Below are positions 39,692-48,170 of a stretch of DNA of 51,047 bases, in pieces (positions within the stretch are counted from its first letter, which is position 1; each line of letters opens with the position of its first letter). Source of the DNA: Nitrospirota bacterium (GTDB lineage Bacteria; Nitrospirota; Thermodesulfovibrionia; Thermodesulfovibrionales; UBA6898); contig SCQH01000079.1 of NCBI GenBank assembly GCA_004321925.1, positions 1 through 51,047 on the forward strand. Reading direction: 5' to 3'. Position numbers and translations under genes: made by a program. The notes beneath the pieces are model-generated. The model saw nothing but the letters and a program-made list of their open reading frames with translations. It was not told where the DNA came from and did not search any database.

Positions 39692-41287
39692 ATGTATCAT
39701 TCCAGGGCGTATTACCTTCCGGCCTTAGTGGTCATTATCCTGACCCTCTCCTTCTTCAGGCTTGGCTCTTTCAGGCTCTTTGATGTGGATGAGGCTGTCT
39801 TTTCAGAGGCGACAAAGGAGATGGTCCAGTCCGGCGACTGGCTGACACCGACCTACAACGGGGTGAACCGGTATGACAAGCCGATCCTTTTTTACTGGCT
39901 GATGGCCCTGTCGTATAAGGCCTTCGGCGTCAATGAGTTCGGCGCGCGCTTCCCCTCTGCCCTGGCCGGCTGCCTGCTCAGCATCATGCTCGGTCTCTTT
40001 ATGAAGAAGGCCGGAGATTCTGAAAGGGCCCTGTACGCCTCCCTGACCTTTGTTCTCTCAATTTATTTTGTAGCCTATACCCATGCCGCGGTCACGGATA
40101 TGACCCTATCGCTCTTTATCAGCCTTTCGCTCTTTTCGTTCTACCATGCCGTGGCCGGTGGTCAGCGGCGGGACCTTTATCTGTACGGGTTCTACCTGTT
40201 TTCGGCCCTTGCCTTTCTGACAAAGGGTCTCATCGGCATTGTCTTTCCCTTCGGTATCGCCATGGCCTATATGTTGCTGACCGAGAGGCTGGCCGGGCTG
40301 AAGAAGGTCTTCAGCTTTGGCGCCGCCGCGCTTTTTATCGCTGTCGCTGCGCCCTGGTATCTCGCACAGTATTCGGTCAACGGGCAGGAATTCATCGACC
40401 AGTTCTTTATCAAGCATCATTTCAGGAGATACACCGGGATAATCTCGGGTCATAAAGGCCCGGTCTATTTTTATATCCCGGCCCTGCTCATCGGGCTTAT
40501 GCCCTGGATCGTCTTCCTGCCGGCAGGCGTCATCAGCAGCATCAGGGCCTTCAGGAAGCATGGGCCGTCAGCCGACAGCGGGCCGGTTTCGGCGAGACAC
40601 TCGCCTGAGCTGCTTGCGCTGATATGGCTCGGGGGCATTTTCATCTTCTTTTCCCTGGCAACGACAAAATTGCCGAACTACATACTGCCTGCCGTGCCTG
40701 CCGCCTCGATCCTGATCGCCTCGGGCATGAGCGGCCTTGGCCGGGCCGGCCTGCGCTATACCAGTGGCCTGATCTCTGCGGTCTCCCTCCTTCTCGGGGT
40801 CGCCTTTCTCATTGCACCGAAGTATCTCGCCGGGCTCGGCATTGCAGGCGGCTGGTGGACTTTCGTCGCCTCGGGTATCATGTTTTGCGGGGCTCTGCTC
40901 AACGGCTATACCGCGGTCAGGGGCAGACGGCTGCATGAATACGGGGCGCTGCTGATGCTGGCCTTTCTTCTGCTGGTCTCCCTGCGGCTGCTTCCGGTTG
41001 CCAATGACTATCTGCAGGGCACCTTATACAGATTCAGCATCTACGCAAAAGAGAACCTCGGCAGCGACAGGGACCTTGTCCTGTACAAGGTCAATAAACC
41101 GAGCGTCGTCTTTTACTCGGACCACCGGATCACTCCCCTGGACAGGATAGAGCAGGTGCGCGAGGCCATGACGGCCCGGTCAGGGATGCTTGTCATAACG
41201 AGGCAGTCTGAGGCCGGCGCCTTGCAGCAGGAAGGGCTGACTTTGATCGAGAAGGACAGGGACTATGCATTACTTGAGAGAAAATAA
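39692..41287 (+). CDS. ArnT-like glycosyltransferase family 39 membrane protein
   Basis: A 531-residue GT-C fold transferase with about 12 helices. The first loop has the catalytic acidic motif LFDVDEAVFSEATKEM and the substrate-binding block DKPILFYWLMAL, characteristic of ArnT and related PMT-type enzymes that move sugars from undecaprenyl-phosphate donors. The C-terminal periplasmic part is shorter than in ArnT, so the acceptor is unknown. The ATG lacks a clear Shine-Dalgarno. It overlaps the PAP2 phosphatase gene by 23 bases, which fits recycling of the lipid carrier. Confidence 0.9.
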   Translation: MYHSRAYYLPALVVIILTLSFFRLGSFRLFDVDEAVFSEATKEMVQSGDWLTPTYNGVNRYDKPILFYWLMALSYKAFGVNEFGARFPSALAGCLLSIMLGLFMKKAGDSERALYASLTFVLSIYFVAYTHAAVTDMTLSLFISLSLFSFYHAVAGGQRRDLYLYGFYLFSALAFLTKGLIGIVFPFGIAMAYMLLTERLAGLKKVFSFGAAALFIAVAAPWYLAQYSVNGQEFIDQFFIKHHFRRYTGIISGHKGPVYFYIPALLIGLMPWIVFLPAGVISSIRAFRKHGPSADSGPVSARHSPELLALIWLGGIFIFFSLATTKLPNYILPAVPAASILIASGMSGLGRAGLRYTSGLISAVSLLLGVAFLIAPKYLAGLGIAGGWWTFVASGIMFCGALLNGYTAVRGRRLHEYGALLMLAFLLLVSLRLLPVANDYLQGTLYRFSIYAKENLGSDRDLVLYKVNKPSVVFYSDHRITPLDRIEQVREAMTARSGMLVITRQSEAGALQQEGLTLIEKDRDYALLERK

Positions 41288-41894
41288 GGCGCTGGTTCTC
41301 CTGGCGCTCCTCATCATACCCGCTTTCTTTTTCGACAATACCCTGATGACCTGGGTAAAGGAGAACAGGGCCTTCCGTTCAGACGCCCTGTACGGGCCGA
41401 TCGATGACGTTGTGAAATTCCTGACCCACGGCGCGACCCTGATCATATCTTCCCTGCTCCTCTTCCTCGTTGCACGGTCCTATAACAGGAGACTGGCGGA
41501 GGCGGGGAAGACCCTCTTTTTCGGCCTGATAACCGCAGGAGTGGTCGTGCAGGGGTTCAAGCATTTGATCGGCAGGGCCCGCCCCCGGGTGACCTTCAAC
41601 ACGGTCTTTATCGGTCCGTCAATAGACTTTAATTATGATTCATTCCCGTCCGGCCATACGACGCTCACTTTCTGCCTGGCGTATATCCTCTCCCAATTCT
41701 ATCCGAGATACCGCGTGGTCTTCTATCTCTTTGCCGTGATGACAGGGGCTGACCGGATGCTGGGACTGTCCCATTTCCCGTCGGACGTCCTTGCCGGAGC
41801 GCTGCTGGGTATGGTCGTCGGCAGGATCGTATACTCAAGGGCGGTCTGCCCTGCTGCACCTGCATTCAAATCAGAGGTAAATTCCCCGGTATAG
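41265..41894 (+). CDS. PAP2-superfamily lipid phosphatase
   Basis: A 209-residue membrane phosphatase with five to six helices. The three PAP2 motifs are KHLIGRARP, PSGHTT and GLSHFPSDVLAG, including the two catalytic histidines. It would dephosphorylate a lipid phosphate such as undecaprenyl pyrophosphate or lipid A. It overlaps the ArnT-like gene, suggesting coupled translation and a joint cell-envelope role. Confidence 0.93.
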   Translation: MHYLRENKALVLLALLIIPAFFFDNTLMTWVKENRAFRSDALYGPIDDVVKFLTHGATLIISSLLLFLVARSYNRRLAEAGKTLFFGLITAGVVVQGFKHLIGRARPRVTFNTVFIGPSIDFNYDSFPSGHTTLTFCLAYILSQFYPRYRVVFYLFAVMTGADRMLGLSHFPSDVLAGALLGMVVGRIVYSRAVCPAAPAFKSEVNSPV

Positions 41895-41914
41895 ATGCAG
41901 CAGACCCGCAGGGG

Positions 41915-42439
41915 TCATGTCTGATTGCTGGTGCTGATAATGATCTCCCCGGCTATAGGGGTCGGCCTGGTGAGGCTGTCAACGACAGGGCAATGGGCTA
42001 TGACCTTTTCGGCCAGTGCCCTGAGCGCAGTTTCATCATCGGGAGAAAGGATATGCAAGCGGTACTTCAGGCCGCTGAAGCCTGCCGGCACACTGTCGTC
42101 GATCATGAAAAGGCCCCTGAGGTCGAGCGTACCTTCGATCTCCACGGACAGGCTGTCTACCTGCAATCCTTCATGCAGGGCGAATTCATAATAGGCGGCC
42201 TCAATGCAGGCAGCGAAGGCGGACAAAAGGAGCTCGATAGGATTGGGGGCCTTGTTCGTGCCTCCTGCTGCCTCTCCGTAGTCCGATTTTACAATATGTT
42301 CCCTGACCGCAGTCTCTGTATACAACCCCTCTATATGGCGCGAGGACACCTTCGGCGTATAGAGGGCAGCCTCCGGCTTGCGTCTGAAAAAGTCTATCCT
42401 TCTGGCCACGATCTCTTTGAGGTCTCTCTCTTTTGACAT
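41915..42439 (-). CDS. OsmC family protein
   Basis: A 174-residue OsmC/Ohr-fold protein. The two reactive cysteines are in SAFAACIEAAYYEFAL and AHCPVVDSLTRPTPI. It may reduce organic peroxides using dithiols. It begins 45 bp after gspB on the same strand and is probably the last gene of the YajQ-GspAB run. GGAGG-like bases lie before the ATG (GGAGGATACC). Confidence 0.9.
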   Translation of the reverse strand: MSKERDLKEIVARRIDFFRRKPEAALYTPKVSSRHIEGLYTETAVREHIVKSDYGEAAGGTNKAPNPIELLLSAFAACIEAAYYEFALHEGLQVDSLSVEIEGTLDLRGLFMIDDSVPAGFSGLKYRLHILSPDDETALRALAEKVIAHCPVVDSLTRPTPIAGEIIISTSNQT

Positions 42440-42484
42440 GGTATCCTCCGGTTCAGTTTTGTTCTTTAATTATTGAGTGCAGCG

Positions 42485-43291
42485 CTAGCGGGCGGCCTGG
42501 TCCGGCTTCATCAGGACAGAGATTCTGAACCCCTGATAGCTGAAGATGACGCCATCCGGGGTGATCTCCTGCAGCCGCAGTCCGGGGGAGAGGTCCTGGC
42601 CTTCATGCAGCATCTGGTCATTGACCCTGACCATCCGGCCGGCAGGGTCGGATGCATACATAAAGGCTGACAGCGAAAGAGGCGGAAGGCCTTTCCTGAC
42701 CGATGCAGGAAGGTCCCTGAGAGCATAAAGCCGGTCAGGTGACGGCGGCGCTTCGGTGGCTACAGGCTTTGGAGAGGCTGTAGGACCTTCATTGCGGGCC
42801 AGGGCAGCCGGCCGCGCCACTGGCTGGGTTGACCTCTCTGGCGGAAGATCGGCCTTCGGCACGGGTCGCTGGACCGGCCGGGGAGTCTCAGGCAGGTTTC
42901 TGCCGATATCGGCATGCGTCACGACCGGTCGGTCGACAGATATCTCTTTGATGACCGTTGTCTCTTTATTCGTCTCTGGTATGGGCCGGGGAGCTGCCTG
43001 GACCGGGCCGGCCGGGGGACTGCCCTGGCTGACAGCAGAGGTCTCTCTCAATGCTGGTTCAGCCTGTTGCCCGACGGGTGGCTGGCCCGTTTTGCTGCCA
43101 GAGGAGGACTGCGAGAACCACCACACAGTCGTCGCTGCGGCGATGACCAGCAGAAGGGCAATGACAGGACCGGCCCTCAGTTTTCTCCTTGGCTTTGGGA
43201 TGATGTCATCCTGCAGCGTTTGCAGGTCAGGGACCGAACCCCTCTGCCTCTCCTGCTCGGCCTTCTTCAGGGCATCAAGTATATACGACAT
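42485..43291 (-). CDS. gspB: General secretion pathway protein GspB
   Basis: A 268-residue bitopic protein: short cytoplasmic MSYILDALKKAEQERQRG, a membrane helix at about 41-59, a long Pro/Ala-rich periplasmic linker, and the C-terminal GspB domain (MVRVNDQMLHEGQDLSPGLRL, ending FSYQGFRISVL). With GspA it helps assemble the type II secretin in the outer membrane. The ATG at 43291 fits the family start; the frame extends to 43393 within gspA. It lies two bases after the gspA stop. Confidence 0.9.
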   Translation of the reverse strand: MSYILDALKKAEQERQRGSVPDLQTLQDDIIPKPRRKLRAGPVIALLLVIAAATTVWWFSQSSSGSKTGQPPVGQQAEPALRETSAVSQGSPPAGPVQAAPRPIPETNKETTVIKEISVDRPVVTHADIGRNLPETPRPVQRPVPKADLPPERSTQPVARPAALARNEGPTASPKPVATEAPPSPDRLYALRDLPASVRKGLPPLSLSAFMYASDPAGRMVRVNDQMLHEGQDLSPGLRLQEITPDGVIFSYQGFRISVLMKPDQAAR

Positions 43292-43293
43292 GG

Positions 43294-44580
43294 CTACTGC
43301 TTCTCCCGGGCCGCGGCAGCCTGAGGGATTTCCTCGCCCGCAGGTGCAGGGGCTGCGGGGAGTCCCTGTCTCCTGCCTGTTGCCAGGCGCCATCCCTGAC
43401 TGCTCTGGTCAGGGGCTGCGTACAGGGCATTGCCCGCGGATCCTTTTGGCGGTCTTCTGCCCCCCTGATTTGGTGCAGAGGAATTTCCCGTGCCTTCCCA
43501 CTTCAGGTCAGCCAGGCGGGCCTTCTCGTCAGCCCTCTGCTGAGGCCCCGGCCGGACCATCGCGGGAAGCGTCTCTCCTCCAAACCACCAGAGGGTGTCG
43601 AGTCCGGGCCGGGTATCCTGCCCTGACCTCAGGGAAGAGGATGTCAGGGGAACTACTGAGGAGGACCGGTTCCGGGCTGCGTAGAACCATGATGCCAGGA
43701 GCAGCATCAGCACGATGCCGGCGGCGGCGAATATCTTCATCCTGTTGCCTGAAAGGTACGAGGGGATCTCCTTCTTCCCCAGAACCTCTCCGGCTGCCTT
43801 GTTGAGCGTCTCCGTGTCGATCAGTTCCCTGCCCTGCGCATAGGCCCCGAGGAGCGCCCTGTCGCAGAGGACATTGATCAGCCTCGGGATCCCGTTGGTC
43901 AGCCTGCAGATCCTTCCTATGGTCGCATCAGGGAAGAGAGAACTCCGCACCCCGGCCACGGCCAGGCGGTGCGCGATATAGGCGGCAACGTCCTCAGGGG
44001 CAAGCGGGCCGAGGTGGTACCGGGCAGTGATCCGCTGAGAGAGCTGACGGAGGTCATCGCGGCCGAGCATGTCCCTCAGCTCGGGCTGGCCGAGCATGAT
44101 GATCTGGAGGAGCTTCCGCTGGTTCGTCTCGAGGTTGGTCAGGAGGCGGACCTGTTCGAGGACCTCAGGGTCGAGGTTCTGGGCCTCTTCGAGGATGAGT
44201 ACGGTCCTGCGTCCCCGGCTGTGGGCGTCGAGGAGATAGGCATTGATACGGTCGACAAAGACCTTGATGCTGCTGTTCCCTTCAGGATAGGCTATGCGGA
44301 GCTCGTCGCAGAGGGTGGCCAGGAGCTCGCCGGCCGTGACCTTCGGGTTCAGGATAAAGGCGATGTCGCAGTCCTTCGGGACCTGCTCCAGGAGGCACCT
44401 GCAGACGGTCGTCTTGCCGGTGCCGACCTCGCCTGTCAGAAGGATGAAACCGCCGTCGCTGCTGATGCCGAATACCAGGTGCGCCAGGGCCTCGCGGTGC
44501 TGGCCGCTCATGAAGAGATACCGCGGGTCAGGCGCTATCGAAAAGGGCAGCTCTCTGAGGCCGAAATATTCCTTATACAT
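43294..44580 (-). CDS. gspA: GspA/ExeA-type AAA ATPase
   Basis: A 428-residue protein: N-terminal AAA domain (MYKEYFGLRELPF start, Walker A GEVGTGKTT at 50-58, Walker B TVLILEEAQNL near 126-135), sensor and lid regions, one membrane helix near 280-300, and a Pro-rich periplasmic part that ends without the peptidoglycan-binding domain of some ExeA proteins. It works with GspB in remodelling the wall for the type II secretin. It starts ten bases after yajQ. Confidence 0.93.
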   Translation of the reverse strand: MYKEYFGLRELPFSIAPDPRYLFMSGQHREALAHLVFGISSDGGFILLTGEVGTGKTTVCRCLLEQVPKDCDIAFILNPKVTAGELLATLCDELRIAYPEGNSSIKVFVDRINAYLLDAHSRGRRTVLILEEAQNLDPEVLEQVRLLTNLETNQRKLLQIIMLGQPELRDMLGRDDLRQLSQRITARYHLGPLAPEDVAAYIAHRLAVAGVRSSLFPDATIGRICRLTNGIPRLINVLCDRALLGAYAQGRELIDTETLNKAAGEVLGKKEIPSYLSGNRMKIFAAAGIVLMLLLASWFYAARNRSSSVVPLTSSSLRSGQDTRPGLDTLWWFGGETLPAMVRPGPQQRADEKARLADLKWEGTGNSSAPNQGGRRPPKGSAGNALYAAPDQSSQGWRLATGRRQGLPAAPAPAGEEIPQAAAAREKQ

Positions 44581-44590
44581 GCATCACAGA

Positions 44591-45088
44591 TTACCGGTAG
44601 TTTATGAACTCGATATGGATGTCCAGGTCCTTCGACTTTATAAGCTGCATGAGCGCCTGGAGGTCGTCGATCTTCTTGGCCTTGACCCTGACCTGGTCCT
44701 TCTGGATCTCTGCCTGGACCTTCATCTTGGTCTCTTTGATGAGCTTGACGATCTCTTTCGATTTTTCGATCGGGATGCCCTGCTGGAGCGTGATGAGCTG
44801 CTTTGCCGTCCCGCCCGCGGCAGCTTCGATGTTCCCGTAATTCAGGGCCTTCAGGGAAATGCCCCTCTTGACGAGCTTTGTCTGGAGGATATCGATGACG
44901 CTTGCCATCTTGCCTTCATCGTCGGAGATGACGGTTATCTCATGTTTGTCCTTGTTGAGGTCGATACTGCTTTTGCTGTTCCTGAAATCGAACCTCTGGC
45001 TGATCTCCTTCATCGACTGCTGGACCGCATTGAGCACCTCCTGCAGGTCGACCTTGCTCACGACATCAAATGAATGTTCATCCGCCAT
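44591..45088 (-). CDS. yajQ: YajQ family nucleotide-binding protein
   Basis: A 165-residue YajQ/UPF0234 protein: [20 protein letters not shown] at the N-terminus and [20 protein letters not shown] then [15 protein letters not shown] at the end match the family closely. Homologues bind cyclic di-GMP and act as transcriptional co-regulators in Xanthomonas. AAGGAGG precedes the ATG. The upstream UGA-interrupted ORF overlaps its start by 11 bases. It is the third c-di-GMP-related element in this window. Confidence 0.93.
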   Translation of the reverse strand: MADEHSFDVVSKVDLQEVLNAVQQSMKEISQRFDFRNSKSSIDLNKDKHEITVISDDEGKMASVIDILQTKLVKRGISLKALNYGNIEAAAGGTAKQLITLQQGIPIEKSKEIVKLIKETKMKVQAEIQKDQVRVKAKKIDDLQALMQLIKSKDLDIHIEFINYR

Positions 45089-45254
45089 GTACTGTTCCCT
45101 CCTTGTTATTCGTGTCTGCTGGTATAATTATCCGCGGCTCGGGCTTGCATACCGGGCAGAAGAGCTCCCCCTCGTCCAGGGGGCAGACATGCCCTCACTC
45201 GGGACAGCAGACACAGCTCTCCGCAGGATAGTCGCAGACAGGACACTTATCCAT
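45078..45254 (-). CDS. Cys-rich mini-protein with an in-frame UGA (selenoprotein or pseudogene)
   Basis: The 197 bp between the DUF3786 and yajQ genes encode, if a UGA at 45197-45195 is read through, a 58-residue protein: [22 protein letters not shown], then [19 protein letters not shown]. Cysteine spacing (C4/C7, C17/UGA20, C33/C36) looks like a zinc ribbon or rubredoxin-like fold, and the UGA sits exactly at an expected CxxC cysteine. After the UGA a stem CCCCCT/AGGGGG with loop GGACG begins 11 bases downstream, its loop 17 bases from the UGA, within the range for bacterial SECIS elements. No Shine-Dalgarno is seen at the ATG. Alternatives are a Cys-to-stop pseudogene or a base error. Confidence 0.45.
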
Positions 45255-45285
45255 GATGGATTATAAAACGATTCAGAGTCACAGT

Positions 45286-46053
45286 TCAATGCTGCATCAT
45301 TTCGAGGTTCCTGACGAGGCCCTCGCCGAGAAAGATAAGGGCTTCGGCATCCAGGAAGCGGTCGGCCGTCGCATCGAACAGGACCTGTGCCTTAGCAGGA
45401 AAGTCGTCTTCCTCAGGCCAGTAAAGGATCAGGACCGGGACCCTCGGGAGAAGAAGGATAGCCCAGGCATGAGGCGTCGGAAACCCGGCCTTCTGTGCCG
45501 CACCCATACTCATCAGTGCTGCAACCGTTTTGTCATAAGCCCTGGTCAGGAGCTGAAGCAGTGGCTCCTCGCAGTCCCTCAAAAAGGACGAGGCCTTCAC
45601 CATCCCGGCCCGCAGTTCGCTGTACGAGACCCATCTGCCTGCCAGCGGTTCCCTGCCGGCGGTCCTTATATAATGGAGCAGAAGTATCTTTATCCAGGGG
45701 GATGTCCTGCCCGGTGTCTTTATTGTCCCGTCAGGCGAGACCGTGAAGTCCCGGCCCAGGCATTTGAGCGCCAGGCTGCCGTCGTCCATGAGCTCTGCCC
45801 CGATGCCCCCTGCCAGCGCCCTGAAGTCCAGGCCCTGCACCTCTTTGCTCAGTTTCAGGATCAGCTCCTCGCGCCAGTCCCCCTGGACGAGGGAGGGCCC
45901 TAGCGCGGAGACCGTCTCTGCCGGCAGGGCAGGACATTCGGCAAGGTCACTGTCGCCTTTGACGACCGCAACCGCAAAGGGCATGCAGGCCTTCTGGCTG
46001 CATCTGCCGCAGTTGGTCTTCGGCAGTTTTTTGTAGAGCTCAAGGACATTCAT
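45286..46053 (-). CDS. DUF3786 iron-sulfur protein
   Basis: A 255-residue protein. The N-terminus has a four-cysteine cluster motif (C15, C18, C23 and C40, in TNCGRCSQKACMPFA and LAECPAL) like the 4Fe-4S domain of corrinoid-protein subunits, and the rest is a DUF3786 domain. It is soluble and of unknown function; a role with corrinoid or C1 enzymes in anaerobes is possible. It overlaps the YkgJ gene by four bases (ATGA). Confidence 0.88.
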   Translation of the reverse strand: MNVLELYKKLPKTNCGRCSQKACMPFAVAVVKGDSDLAECPALPAETVSALGPSLVQGDWREELILKLSKEVQGLDFRALAGGIGAELMDDGSLALKCLGRDFTVSPDGTIKTPGRTSPWIKILLLHYIRTAGREPLAGRWVSYSELRAGMVKASSFLRDCEEPLLQLLTRAYDKTVAALMSMGAAQKAGFPTPHAWAILLLPRVPVLILYWPEEDDFPAKAQVLFDATADRFLDAEALIFLGEGLVRNLEMMQH

Positions 46054-46595
46054 TCTTCCGGCCCTGCCGGTTGGAGACCCTGCTGCAGGATATAAAATTT
46101 CAGCAGCATCTCCTCCCGTTTCAGGGTAATGAGCTGCAGGATCTCCATGAGTCTCCGGTATTCAGGGGCAGGCCGCTGCTGCATGGCCTCGAGGAAAGGG
46201 CTGCAGAAATAGGCATTGCAGCGATGAGGCCTCAAAGTGCGGTTGATGGTACAGCCCTCTGCCGAGAGGAACTGGCAGGCCGCCGTGTCCTCTATCCCCT
46301 GCTGATATTCCGGAAGGTCGTAGCCGAGGGCATAAAGATAGATGATATCTTCATGCTCATGGTGGGCATGCCGGTTGATGCAGCAGACCTTCCCGCATCC
46401 GGGGCAGACAGCCTCGGCAGCCTGCTCCTGATAATCATCAAGACCGTCTATCATGAGCGCTATCTCCTGCGCAGCTTCCCGCACCCTGTCGATCCCTTCG
46501 ACGCCTGAAGCAAAGACCCGACTGACAGCGGTGCGGACCGCTTCAGCATTGCCGCCGGGCCGATGGTCTACTTTTATAAAAGTATAGCTGGTCAC
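46050..46595 (-). CDS. YkgJ-type cysteine cluster protein
   Basis: A 181-residue protein with a zinc- or iron-chelating cluster: CPGCGKVCC, ACQFLSAEGCTI, and RPHRCNAYFC, the YkgJ/CxxCxxCC pattern with some variation. It is probably a cytoplasmic metal-cluster protein of unknown role. It overlaps the MBL gene upstream and the DUF3786 gene downstream by four bases each, so all three are one transcription unit. Confidence 0.85.
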   Translation of the reverse strand: MTSYTFIKVDHRPGGNAEAVRTAVSRVFASGVEGIDRVREAAQEIALMIDGLDDYQEQAAEAVCPGCGKVCCINRHAHHEHEDIIYLYALGYDLPEYQQGIEDTAACQFLSAEGCTINRTLRPHRCNAYFCSPFLEAMQQRPAPEYRRLMEILQLITLKREEMLLKFYILQQGLQPAGPEE

Positions 46596-47323
46596 GGGTA
46601 GAGCCTGATCTTCGACCTGCTGTTCAGAAAGGGGTTCTGTTTTGCCTCGCGCTCCAGGGTCGTGTCCTCTCCATGCCCGCAGAGCACCCGGGTGTCCGGA
46701 GGGAAGGCGAGCAGTTTTTTGAGGGACTCCATGAGCTTCTCCGTATTGCCCCCGGCCAGGTCTGTCCGTCCGACAGAACCCTTAAAGAGGGTGTCCCCGG
46801 TGAAAAGGGTCTTGTTGCCGTACAGGCAGATCGAGCCCGGGGTATGCCCCGGCGTATGGACGACCTCAAAGGAAAGGTTGCCGGCGGATATCCTGTCCCC
46901 CTGTTTCAATGTCTTAATGTCAGAGGGGAAGTCCCCGGCCGGAAGGCCCCACGAGACACAGCGCTCTTTTGAACTCTGGTAGGTCGGCCGGTCGTCCTCA
47001 TGCATCATAACAGTTGCCTGGTACCGGTCCTTTAACTCTCTCATCGCACAGATGTGGTCGTAGTGGGCATGGGTAAAGACGATCGCCTTCGGTTTGAGCC
47101 CGAGCTTGTCGATGACCGCCGCTATCTTCTCAGGCTCATCCCCGGGATCGATGACGATCGCCTCAGGGCTCCTGCCGTCGGATACGATATAGCAGTTGAC
47201 GCCGAGCTGTCCGACAACGACGGTATGGATGTTCATGGTTCTCCCTGTCGCATTAGCCGGCCTGCAGCCGGCCAGTCCGGCAATGATCAGTACAGCAAGA
47301 CCAAAGGCCCTTAGCATATTCAT
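46592..47323 (-). CDS. MBL-fold metallohydrolase, possibly a lipoprotein
   Basis: A 243-residue metallo-beta-lactamase-fold hydrolase of the glyoxalase II-like group. The binuclear metal site is THAHYDHI plus HTPGHTPGSICLY and FTGDTLF. From 47323 the frame begins with a lipoprotein signal (LAVLIIAGLAGC, lipobox LAGC). A later ATG at 47236 gives MNIHTVVVG, the usual start of cytoplasmic relatives, and has GGGAG four bases upstream, while 47323 has no clear site. Both forms are possible. It heads the minus-strand operon. Confidence 0.85.
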   Translation of the reverse strand: MNMLRAFGLAVLIIAGLAGCRPANATGRTMNIHTVVVGQLGVNCYIVSDGRSPEAIVIDPGDEPEKIAAVIDKLGLKPKAIVFTHAHYDHICAMRELKDRYQATVMMHEDDRPTYQSSKERCVSWGLPAGDFPSDIKTLKQGDRISAGNLSFEVVHTPGHTPGSICLYGNKTLFTGDTLFKGSVGRTDLAGGNTEKLMESLKKLLAFPPDTRVLCGHGEDTTLEREAKQNPFLNSRSKIRLYP

Positions 47324-47348
47324 TAGTATACCGTAACGGAATATCCCA

Positions 47349-47440
47349 TTCCGTCATCCCCGCTTGTCGGGGATCTTTCTTTGTTTTCGGAGAGATTCCG
47401 GATACCCATACATCGGGCACAAGCAAGCCGGAATGACAAA
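47349..47440. repeat. Dispersed palindromic repeat, copy 2
   Basis: About 92 bp between GTCATCCCCGCTTGTCGG and the inverted AAGCCGGAATGACAAA. It matches the repeat at 18022-18113 over most of its length. It lies between the MBL gene and the cassette region. Repeats of this kind are usually present in many copies per genome. Confidence 0.7.
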
Positions 47441-47588
47441 GTTAAACTATTTGATTGCCGGTTTAATAGTATACCGCAATGCAGCTGCTCATAGCCCCTA
47501 TTGTGCAAGACGTTTTCTATTCAAAAAACATTGAATATGATATTATCATGCATGCAACGGGGAAAAGACCTGCAGGGGATAGTATGTT

Positions 47589-47595
47589 GTTAGAC
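47589..47595 (+). other. Left boundary core site (R'-like) of the cassette region
   Basis: GTTAGAC fits the integron core consensus GTTRRRY perfectly and lies ten bases before the first cassette gene, with GGAGG immediately after it. It may be the recombination junction of the first cassette. A full attI or attC upstream of it is not evident, and no intI gene is seen. Confidence 0.4.
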
Positions 47596-47604
47596 GGAGG
47601 AAAT

Positions 47605-48045
47605 ATGAAGAAAATATTATTCTGCACCATTATCTTAATTATCCATTCAATATGTTACGCAAGAGACCCTGTGACAGGAAACGGCACGTTAATCGCAATA
47701 GAACTTAAAGCAAATGATAAGTTGACTGCCGTGGGTTCATTAGAATATACGGGCGAAACTTTAGAAATTGTAAGTTTCTCGAAAGGCGTTGCGGGAATCG
47801 GTATAGTTCCCGTACCACAGATATACAATATTGTAGATAAGACAATCAGATCACAAGGCATCCACCACATTAAAGGCCAAAATCAAAATGGCGTAATCGC
47901 CTCAGGAACTATCGACTTTCGCAATCAAATCAAACCTAAGATTACGCTTATAACAGATGGAGGAACAGTCATTACAAATATTTCGATGGAGGGACTGAAG
48001 TGGAAAAAGAAATACATACCAGACATTATTTTAGGACAAGAATAA
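47605..48045 (+). CDS. Cassette gene 1: exported protein of unknown function
   Basis: A 146-residue protein with an N-terminal Sec signal (ILFCTIILIIHSICYA) and a beta-rich mature part (GTLIAIELKANDKLTAVGS and GIVPVPQIYNIVDKTIR). No domain is recognised. GGAGG lies four bases before the ATG, which decides it over upstream in-frame codons. The gene is A+T-rich compared with the neighbouring operon and is followed by an attC-like site five bases after its stop. Confidence 0.7.
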   Translation: MKKILFCTIILIIHSICYARDPVTGNGTLIAIELKANDKLTAVGSLEYTGETLEIVSFSKGVAGIGIVPVPQIYNIVDKTIRSQGIHHIKGQNQNGVIASGTIDFRNQIKPKITLITDGGTVITNISMEGLKWKKKYIPDIILGQE

Positions 48046-48049
48046 ATGA

Positions 48050-48142
48050 GTTTAACTCTTTGCTCTGCGCGACTTGGGCATAACCGCTTTTCTTTTCAGT
48101 CTTGGCCGTTATCAGCCGCGCCCCTGCGCATGGTCGTTACTC
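48050..48142 (+). repeat. attC-like site A
   Basis: R'' GTTTAAC (48050-48056) fits RYYYAAC; L' CCTGCGCA (48123-48130) is followed after five bases by R' GTTACTC (48136-48142). Length is 93 bp. Pairing between L'' and L' is best as TGCGCGA with TGCGCA (one extra base), slightly out of register, so this copy is somewhat degenerate. Its 3' end is identical at 22 of 23 bases to that of site C. Confidence 0.55.
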
Positions 48143-48170
48143 ATAAAATGAAAATGAAGAGGTGAAAGCA

